Assembly: GCF_019649055.1 (NCBI RefSeq)
Contig: NW_026570296.1
Span: 372,001-436,000, forward strand
DNA: 64,000 nucleotides
DNA from: Paramacrobiotus metropolitanus
Taxonomy: Eukaryota; Tardigrada; Eutardigrada; Parachela; Macrobiotidae
Direction of reading: 5' to 3'
A program made the position numbers and the translations under genes. Below the pieces are notes generated by a model. The model made no database searches and was not told where the DNA came from. It was given only the letters and a program-made list of their open reading frames with translations. How positions within the stretch are numbered: position 1 is the first letter of the stretch; each line of letters starts with the position of its first letter. Positions 51,481 to 64,000 of this stretch are shown here, in pieces.

Positions 51481-53772
51481 CTACTTTTTGGCCGCCTTCC
51501 ATTCGTCCACCTGTTTGCCGGCGAACTTGAGCTGCATAAAGTCGACAGAATGCTCGCGACCGGCGACGTTAACCGTATGCAATCCAGCGCGCTGTTGACC
51601 ATAGGTCCCCTCTTTAAAAGCATCCTCCACATAAGCGTACACTGGCTGGCCACGCTTCAAGATATCAGCAGCACGAACGATCTCGGTTGGCGAGAATTTC
51701 CCCGCTGGTTTTTCCACCTTCATGCCCAGCGGCGGGTGGGGATCCAGCACATTCTCTGCGGTGACGCTAGCAGGATGCCAGCAGCCGTTCGTGTATAGAA
51801 TGAAGACCTTTTCTTTGGGCTTGTATGACTCACACATGTGGCTACATTGAACGCGATACTTCACGTACTTGCGGGGCTCAGTAGAAAACTTCAGACCTTC
51901 TTTGGCTGCAGCATGCTTGTACAGAAAAATTTTACACACTTCTTCGGGATGTAACATCGCACTCTAGATAAACACAACAACAGTTGAGGATTAGTAATCT
52001 ATGGATAACTACGGGCAATTCAACGTTTTTCGCACTCCGGACCCTTTCACATTACGCATTCGCAATTTCGGATACGGGACACCAGACCCTTGAACGAATG
52101 TATCGAATGTATTCTCCACGTTTTTCCACAGAACAAAAACTGCAAAAACTGGTGATAATTACGTGATAATTAGTGTTTTTATACAAGCTTCTACACGAAA
52201 CTAATAAAGATTATCAAGTTTTCTAATGTGGAACAACACAGAGAAGAGCCTCTTTGCCCTTTGATGTCCGGTACGCGAACCCAAATTGTGAAAGCGTCCT
52301 GAGTGCGAAAAACACCGAAGTATTGCAATCGCTAACCTTGATGTGTCCCTCAGCCAGTTGTTCATCGGTCAGCAGGGGAAAGCGAATCAAGAACAGAGCA
52401 CTGTCCAGCATTTTCCGGCGATAACCAACAGATGGATACAGTTTCTGGCGACTGCAGGCAGCCGTCGTCCATCTGTGGCAACACAATTAGGGGTACAGAA
52501 ACACTCACTACTCTTTCTTTACGTACCCGCTTAGCGTTTACACTGGGCTGTAACGCAAAAAAAAGGCAAAAAAAGGCAAAAAAAGGCAAAAAAAGTACTG
52601 TAACGCTCACTGACTTGTCTACGGCGGTGCAGATGACACTCTCCTCAGCGGACAATGTATCCCGTCGCAGAACCATCTCCAACGTCTTCAATCCGATCTC
52701 CGGAAACTGTTTCGACTGGAGCACGGCCACAGTGCATTCATCGACAATATCCAAGCATTTCTCAACAATCGCGTCACAATTGGGTGTCCAGTGGAGCGCC
52801 TACAGACGCGATAATTATCAGCTACTAGCATGAAAACATGAATTTCTAAAAATTACTTTTCAATCGTTACTGCTCAAAAACAGTTAAAAAACATAAGTAC
52901 TTATCGAGTTCACATCTGCAGAAAAATTATTGATGAAAACGCGGATAAGATCCTAATATGAGCGAGAACATCGACATAAAAAAACAACGGGAAAGAGAGA
53001 AAAATGCCACCGATGTATGTATGTCTAAAACTGAGCCGAGTTCTGCTGAAAAACTGAAACAATTTTAAAATCTTATTTCGTCGGTTAGGGATCTTTAAGG
53101 TTGCTTTTTTATAAAAAGTACTGTGTCCCCAGACGGCAGATTTACATTTTCCAAGAACATCAGGCAGGTATCAGGCTTCATCTGCTCGAGGACGAAGCTG
53201 GTGCAGCGGTCGGCCAACCAAGGCAAATCATACTTGTCAGCACAATAAAGAGTCTGCAGAACGTTCTCGGGCTTCAGATCCTCCACCGCATCAGTGTAGA
53301 TGTAGCTGCAAAGTGAGCGAAACACCTTTAACGTTGCGAATGGATTTCATTCTCAGCAGCTAAAGTTCCAAGGAAGCACAGCAGTACCCTGATACTCTGC
53401 TTCGCGGTGATGTACCTGAGCATGTTGGCGAAGGCTTCTGGAAGGATCTCAGGGACTTGGATGATATCCTGATTGTGTCTGGCCAAACTCCCGTGGAACA
53501 TGGTGTAGAACACATCGCTGCTGATGCTCAGAGCGAACCTGCAAATTTGATCCAAACATGTAAGGATACTGCACGCATCGCTTTGCTGCGCTGGCGATGG
53601 AAACAAACACCACGCACTTGTGGGCTGGGAAGATCTTTGCTTCGCCATGATCGCGCCCCACAGCAAACTCAATGTCGCTCAGTTCCCCGTTGGCCAGAAC
53701 AGCCTTCATCCGACTGGCGATGTGGGGAACCGTGCCTCGACGTTCTGCACTGGTGTACGATAATTGAGACAT
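51481..53772 (-). CDS. BTB-BACK protein with tandem barrel-like C-terminus (copy H, intact)
   Basis: Exons are 53772-53618, 53538-53416, 53305-53146, 52799-52615, 52472-52337 and 51963-51481, for 413 residues with all junctions in phase. BTB: GELSDIEFAVGRDHGEAKIF and SISSDVFYTMFHGSLARHNQ. BACK: TLEMVLRRDTLSAEESVICT and RRKMLDSALFLIRFPLLTD. C-terminal blocks: EKVFILYTNGCWHPASV and EGTYGQQRAGLHTVNVAGRE, ending with a Lys-rich tail. It is closest to copy F. Intron 4 has a short GGCAAAAAAA tandem near 52555-52596. Intron 5 contains an imperfect inverted-repeat element at about 52028-52315. Confidence 0.85.
52028..52315. repeat. Imperfect inverted-repeat element in intron 5 of copy H
   Basis: TTTTTCGCACTCCGGACCCT at the left resembles the reverse complement of the right end (GTCCTGAGTGCGAAAAAC). 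About 60 bases pair at each end with mismatches. It is probably an old miniature element. Confidence 0.5.
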
Positions 53773-54685
53773 GGTTCAGCGTGAAACTGCGCAGTCCACA
53801 GACACTACAAAATTCGACTCGGACGGAACTGATTCGGTAGATTATTGCTAAATTTACAGTTCTAGATGGGAATCAGGAAAACAGTAACCAGCCAAGAATG
53901 CATAACCGTTCAAAAAGGCTAGATTCTAGAAGAGTGAATTCCTCAGTAAAATGTAGAAATATCGTAATTTATAGAAAGTGACAAGGGTCTCCATTTCCTG
54001 CAGCTTGCCAACCGGATGTGCACAAATGTGCACGTAACAGGCTACCAGGCGGTTGCCCTAACAGTTACCTTGTTCGGGTGATTTACGTTGGATATTTCTG
54101 TGCGGTATCACAAGTTCACAACAGAATGAACAGATCCATGCTTTCTGCCTTTTTCCTTCAATTTGCTCCTAAATAATACATTTGCAACATCCAATCGTTT
54201 TCATGTTGTTTATTCTTCATCTTTGCAATAGAAAAATTTTAGGTAATGCCACTTATCAAAAAGGAATAGGATAGCCTGGAACTGGATAGGAAATTTTTTA
54301 AGTTTGCAAGGCAAACTGCATTACGCTGCCACTCTGGGCGGGCGTAATCGTGTCAAACGCCGGAAGTCCCTGGTTTTCCTTTGTTTTACGTTCTTGTTTG
54401 AAGTTTCTCAGTGAAATGTAATTTATATTAAAGAGGAAACAAATTTCCGCGGGAATACAGTCCAGTCTGAAAGATATCGGCCGTGTGTATTACGAGCGGT
54501 GGATCTCGAAACGACTCTCTATTTCTTTTCGGCAGTGAAAATGGAATGTTAAACAGAATATTCATTCCTATTCCCGTCTTCCCGACAATATAGGCTGTAT
54601 AAGCAGCAAGCAGTTAGCCTTTTGACCAACATAAAGCTATCGTGTGCATCACTGAACTTTAATCACTGTTTACAAGTAGGTATAT
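53773..54685. other. Spacer between copies H and I
   Basis: The part next to copy H is similar to the flank of copy F (47040-47340). The rest is AT-rich and unrecognised. Confidence 0.4.
54031..54051 (-). promoter_or_regulatory. Shared upstream motif of BTB copy H
   Basis: CACGTAACAG followed by GCTACCAGGCG lies 259 bases upstream of the start, next to GTGCACAAATGTG as in copy F. Confidence 0.35.
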
Positions 54686-57600
54686 TCAGCAGAGCATAAA
54701 AAAATCTACTGCAGCTCCAATATAAAAAAATAAAAAAATAAAGCCAAAAAACCGACCGATAATAAGCGGCAGCTTTTCACGTACACGGTAACACACAGAA
54801 TAAAATGTCATAGGAAAAAAACAAATACAGCAGCTCCATAAAAAAATCTCACAGCATACTTCAAGTATAGAAATACAATTTACAAATGGCAATAAAAGCA
54901 ATAAGAACGGAATATCACGCAGCAGCGGTATGCAATCCGTTATTAAGCAGCCGCCTTCTCTGCTTTCCACACCGACCTCCTTATCCGAGATAATCAAATC
55001 GGCTAACTCCACGCTGCGCTCCTTTCCATCCAGGATGACGATGTGCCAGCCGGCCCGTCGCACCACATACATCCCCTCCACAAACACCTCCCCGTCGAAG
55101 ACGTCCACGCGCCGCCCTCGTCGGAGGATGTCCGCCGCCTGGATAACGTCCGACACTTCCGCCGTCTTTTCCTGCATCATCCGCGAGTACCACTCGAGGG
55201 GCACGCGGGACGTGCCGTTCAGCTGCCGGTCACCGAGCACCTGCGCCGGATACCAGCCGCCCGCGGCGCCTTTGACGAAGACCTTCTCGTACAGCTTGAA
55301 GACGGACTGGCTGGTGATCTGCGCGGCATACCGGCGGGGATCGCTGCGGAAGGGTAGCGGCGGCTTCCGGTGGGGGGAGGCGTGATTGTAACGGTGGATG
55401 TCATCCCGTTCCGCCGGGGTCAACAGTTCGCTCTATCATGAGAAGTTAATCAGTGCAACATTGCTGCAAATTTCTATCAGTTTCCGATAAAATTATTTTT
55501 TAAAATTTAATTACTGCGCTAAGAAACCCAGCTTTAACGCCGTTTCATCGGTGGCGCCTTTTTGTCAAAAATCCTGTGTTTTTACGGCTCCGCCCGGAGA
55601 CGGAAGATACATAAAAGCAATAAATGGAAGAAATTATTTAATGATCAATGAGAACTACGTACAGAAATTATTGAATAATTATTTTAATTACTTAATCCCA
55701 AATTAATTAATCTGCTAATTAACAAAGTTATAATTTATATAAACGAAAACGGATCTAAATTTTACACAATCGCGCAATTTCAAATCTGAATTACTGAAAA
55801 ATTGAATAAAAAATTCACAAAAATCCGACCAAATGTTTAAAAGGTTCGGGAAAATTCATAAAAAAATAAATAAAACTCAATTCGCCCATTCCCAAGAAAC
55901 AGGAGACTGCTTGTAGCTACTTTCTCCAAAAACAGACGATATTTTTGCGTTCAGAACCACACTCGCATACAAAGCATAAAGTATACGCATAACGAAGCCA
56001 CACCGTGTGGCGCGCATGTACTTCAAATTACGGCCGCGGCGAAGTATGTCCTACCTGAACGGGACCATCCGCCAGTGCGGCGTCGGTCAGCAGGGGAAAG
56101 CGGAGGAGGAGCAGGGCATCGCCCAGCATCTGACGCCGGTTCGCGGCCGACGCGTCCAGATTGTTGCGCGCACACGCCGCCGTCGCCCACCTACATGTCC
56201 ACAACCCATCATCATGACGGTTTCACAACAAGCAATCAGAAAGCATAGAGCATTTACTCGTAGTACGGTACTAGTAATTAATGTTAATTCTTTCAATTTT
56301 AAACCGAATAATGGGTCGCGCAGTATAAAATCTAATGCATACGTCTCTTCTAACTAGTGTCTTCGGTTTCTTTATCCTACGGTTGGTCGCACGCAAGTTA
56401 TCTCTTAAAATAGACCTCTGCGTATACCCGTTAAAATGATTGTCATACGCAAACACGACGGCACTCACTTGTCGACCGCCGTGCAAATGGTGTTCTCGTC
56501 CGCCGACAGAGTGTTGCGCCGCAGAATCATCTCCAGCGTGCTCCGGTCCAGGGCGGGGAGATGCTCCGACTGCAAGACAATAGCGCTGGATGCATCCACA
56601 ATGTCCCAGCATTTCTCCAGCACGGCATCACACGGCGGAGTCCAGCGGAGCGCCTGTCAGGAACAAGTACAGTACATGAGCCGTTGCGCCGCAGACTGGG
56701 AAGAGCAAAGTCCCAGAATTTAATCTTTTTCCAGCTTAATAAATTATATACTATATAATTTATCCTAAATACCTCGTTTTATACGTACATGTCGTGTACG
56801 TTGCTGTCCTAGCAACTACTGTTTTACTTCATACGTCTTCCTGTTATATTCCTGTCATTCGACCTGCTGCGCAGTTCCTGTTCACTTCATTAATTATGTA
56901 GTATTGATTACCTATTAAAGTATTACTTATACAATACTTCACATTGGCGTGAAGAATTCGAATTCATGCTTACTAATTTCTCCTACGACTACACTCTACG
57001 GTCATAATCTGCCATGGGAGGGATCCGATGCCGATTCCGCATGCACTCGCCTGGCAGTCTGCCACCGCCCCACACCTGTTCGGCAGCGGATGCTCTGCCA
57101 CCCTTTTCCCCACGATGCTGGTGGATATTATTTACTGCTGGTACCGCCCTGCCAGTACCATAGCGCTACCAACGGATCTTCGTTCCGTGTAGCTGCCTGA
57201 ACGTGCATCGCCAAACTGCTCAACGTAATGCCAATCGTCCTTCTGGATGATCTGGATGGAGCAAATTCTTCGTAACGCCCTGATGACCTTGCAGAGCGCT
57301 ATTTCGCCCTACGCGTCATTCCATTCAGTTGCTGTTGGTTGTTGTCATGGCCTGCGTTCACCATTGTTCTATGCAGCGTTTACTCTGCAGTCCTGTTATT
57401 CCGTACAGTACGTATCCTTGTTTACCTCCTTCCGTTAAATCCACAGAGCAACCTGAACGCGTTATGTACGAATGTACAGTACGTCCTGTCCTGGAGTACA
57501 ATACACAGTATCGTACAATGTTACACCGTTATTCGAGCCGACTACGCAATGGTTAAATCCTTCGTATGGCGCCTTACACTTTGAATCTGGATAACCTTGC

Positions 57601-58768
57601 TACTGCGGTTCGTATAGTTTACACCGTATTTCCTGCACTTGGATGATGCGATGAATTTCAACTCACATGCCAGTTGCCGTTCCAGTTCGGTTGCCTGGAT
57701 CCGGGATCGTACTCCTACATGCACTTTACAATGCAGTGCAATACTTTAATTTATACGGATTAATTCTTATACTTGCTTATACGGTTTCGCTAATACGCTA
57801 CTTAATTACAAGTGCTTACCTAACTGCTAAATTCTATGCAAGTTCGTTTCTACATCCCGTACAATTACAATTCCGATACTTAATTCGTATCACTTTCGAT
57901 ACGTGGGGACGAGTTGTCGTGTACGTTGCTGTCCTAGCAACTACTGTTTTACTTCATACGTCTTCCTGTTATATTCCTGTCATTCGACCTGCTGCGCAGT
58001 TCCTGTTCACTTCATTAATTATGTAGTATTGATTACCTATTAAAGTATTACTTATACAATACTTCACAGTACATGTTCCAAGTAAATCAAACAGTTGTAC
58101 GCCGTCAGATGATCCAGGATAAAATTCGTGCACAGCTCGGCCAGCCAGGGCAAATCGTACTTGTCAGCGCAGTACAGTGTCTGCACCGCGTTCTCCGCTG
58201 CGAGATGCTCCATCGTATCCGTGTACATGTAACTGCAAACGCAAAAATCACCCTACAATGCATTCCAACGGATGCAATTCAGAAAAACGTGCTGGGATAT
58301 TAGACGTATTTGCTGCAGTAAACAAAGTCCCATATGTGTGAGATGCTGGCCAAACACGTTTAAACATGTCGTCGTGCACCAGACGTACCTGAGCATGTTG
58401 GCGAACGCGTCTGGAGGGATCTCGGGGATCTGGATGACACTGGCACAGCGCTCGGCCCAGCTCCCGTCGAACATGGCCTGGAAGACGTCGCTGCTGACGC
58501 TCAGCACTAACCTGCCGTACAAACCACCTTGTTTTATTTTTCCTGTGAGAGAAGCAGTATAGTGTGGCCTGTGGGACGCTGTCGATTAAGGTGCGGAGTC
58601 TACTGACTTGTGTGCGCGGAACGTCTTCACTGCGCCACACTGGCGTCCCACGGCGAATTCCACATCCGTCAGCTCTCTGTTGGATAGAAGACTCTTCCAA
58701 CGACTGGACAGTAGCTGGAGAGAACCACGACGCTCAGAACTGGCAGATGAAGATGAAATCTGCGCCAT
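54686..58768 (-). CDS. BTB-BACK gene of second subfamily (copy I), altered C-terminus
   Basis: Exons are 58768-58608, 58511-58389, 58232-58073, 56653-56469, 56190-56055 and 55432-54686, all in phase. BTB: RELTDVEFAVGRQCGAVKTF and VFQAMFDGSWAERCASVIQ. BACK includes LLRFPLLTDAALADGPVQ. C-terminal blocks: EKVFVKGAAGGWYPAQV and VEGMYVVRRAGWHIVILDGK. The expected end of the family (a short WKA tail followed by TAA at 54945-54943) is in another frame: a shift near 54970-54985 sends the frame through about 85 further residues rich in Leu, Phe, Ile and Cys that would look like membrane segments. A 1.28-kb LTR element fills most of intron 3 and abuts the exon 3 donor. It is either a recently altered gene or an early pseudogene. 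Confidence 0.65.
56790..58068 (+). mobile_element. Miniature LTR retrotransposon (TRIM-like) in intron 3 of copy I
   Basis: Two identical 154-bp direct repeats (56790-56943 and 57915-58068) begin TGTCGTG and end TTCACA. They flank 971 bp without a retroelement gene. A primer-site-like TTGGCGTGAAGAATTCG follows the first repeat, and a purine-rich ACGTGGGGACGAG precedes the second. The five-base target duplication GTACA is present on both sides (56785-56789 and 58069-58073). Identical repeats suggest a recent insertion. Confidence 0.88.
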
Positions 58769-59474
58769 AACTGCAGGCTACTGTTCTGCGTAGCAGCTGC
58801 AGAGACTACACTGTGCGGCCAATTCGCAAACGGGGAACAAATAAAAGCAACAGAAAATGCAGTATAATGAAGTGGGGTTGCTGAACTGAAGCTCTAAAAA
58901 TTCTGAAATTTCTCAAACCAATCAACTGTAAAAAATGAGCGAAACTGAAAAAACCAAGATTGCTTATTTCCTAAAAAATACAAAATGCAGACATGGTAGT
59001 GCGGACTGAGGAGAAAGGCCAGCTGATCGGAAGTGATGTGAATGAATTGCCATAATTCATAGTCTGCACCGAACCGCCCGCCACGACCTACCTAATCAGC
59101 CAGCATGAGTCAGACCGTGGCACGCTGCTGGCCTGTGTGTGACTGTGTGTATCATCGGCTCTGTCGACTTTGTTTGGATATCCTGGTTCAGACTTCAGCG
59201 CTGTCTCTCTGTCTCTGTGCTGAACTCGCTGCTGCTTCTGTACGCGAGTGTTATAACACACTGCAGTACGCACTACGCAGCGCAGGCCAAAAAGCGATTA
59301 ATACAGCTCGAGTGGAGAACTGTGATTGTTTATCTCTCCTCATTCCAAGGACCCCCCAAATCTGCATTGCTCACAAATCAATCCCTTGTGTATTTCCCAA
59401 ATGCATACATCATAATCTCTATTTTACCTTGTTCCTGGTGATCCGTGTTGTGGATGGCCCATTCATCGGGGGCG
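58769..59474. other. Divergent spacer between copy I and the kinase gene
   Basis: This separates the minus-strand BTB cluster from the plus-strand kinase. It probably contains both promoters and the kinase 5' UTR. No TATA box is obvious. Confidence 0.4.
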
Positions 59475-63899
<4,425 letters not shown>

Positions 63900-64000
63900 G
63901 TAAGTAAAGGCTACTTTTGCAAAATAGCATCTCTTTGGTAATAAAAGAAATAAGTATTAATGAAGTTGATTTTTAAATTAAATGTAATTTATTTTGGTGA

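Noticed and set aside
54686-54942. Apparent transmembrane segments at the end of copy I
   Set aside because: They lie in sequence after the family's normal stop and are reached only through a frame change; not called as a membrane domain.

Overview
This is invertebrate animal nuclear DNA: multi-exon genes with short GT-AG introns, a Misshapen/MAP4K4-type kinase, and several classes of eukaryotic transposable element. The phylum cannot be fixed from the sequence alone; a tardigrade-like source is only a guess. No rRNA, tRNA, CRISPR array or bacterial operon was recognised.

Layout. (1) The minus strand carries a tandem family of BTB-BACK genes, at 0.05-1.9, 3.3-5.1, 29.3-36.2, 37.1-39.7, 43.0-47.0, 51.5-53.8 and 54.7-58.8 kb, plus two relics (a lone exon 1 at 28.4 kb; exons 4 and 5 at 47.4-48.0 kb). 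Every copy has six coding exons, and the internal exons have the same lengths throughout (123, 160, 185 and 136 nt). The BTB and BACK parts resemble the BTBD3/BTBD6 group, but where those proteins end in a PHR domain these end in a different domain that looks like two Tudor/Agenet-type barrels. Copies at 0.05, 29.3, 43.0 and 51.5 kb read cleanly. The copy at 3.3 kb is frameshifted, the copy at 37.1 kb is broken by a foldback transposon, and the copy at 54.7 kb has a miniature LTR element at a splice donor and an altered C-terminus.

(2) 6.3-20.8 kb holds two gag-type LTR retroelement segments in convergent orientation. The plus-strand one has an LTR-like promoter, a primer-binding-like site, gag, protease and an integrase-type zinc finger. 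The minus-strand one has a 1260-residue coiled-coil/gag/zinc-knuckle/RGG protein. They meet tail to tail near 15.84 kb, and neither has a visible reverse transcriptase. The minus-strand gene and its leader are saturated with the word AGGTCA.

(3) 20.8-28.3 kb is an accessory stretch with repeated triloop hairpins, foldback elements, a 756-bp inverted-repeat element and a few possible exons of unrecognised genes. (4) A copia element with identical LTRs lies in an intron of the 29.3 kb BTB gene. (5) Minisatellites and duplicated flanks fill 41-51 kb. (6) At 59.5-63.9 kb, plus strand, seven exons encode most of the kinase domain of an MAP4K4/msn-type kinase that runs off the window.

The overall picture is a birth-and-death BTB cluster in which several elements have landed in introns or at splice sites. 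Shared upstream motifs and shared flanks show that whole gene units, not just exons, were duplicated.
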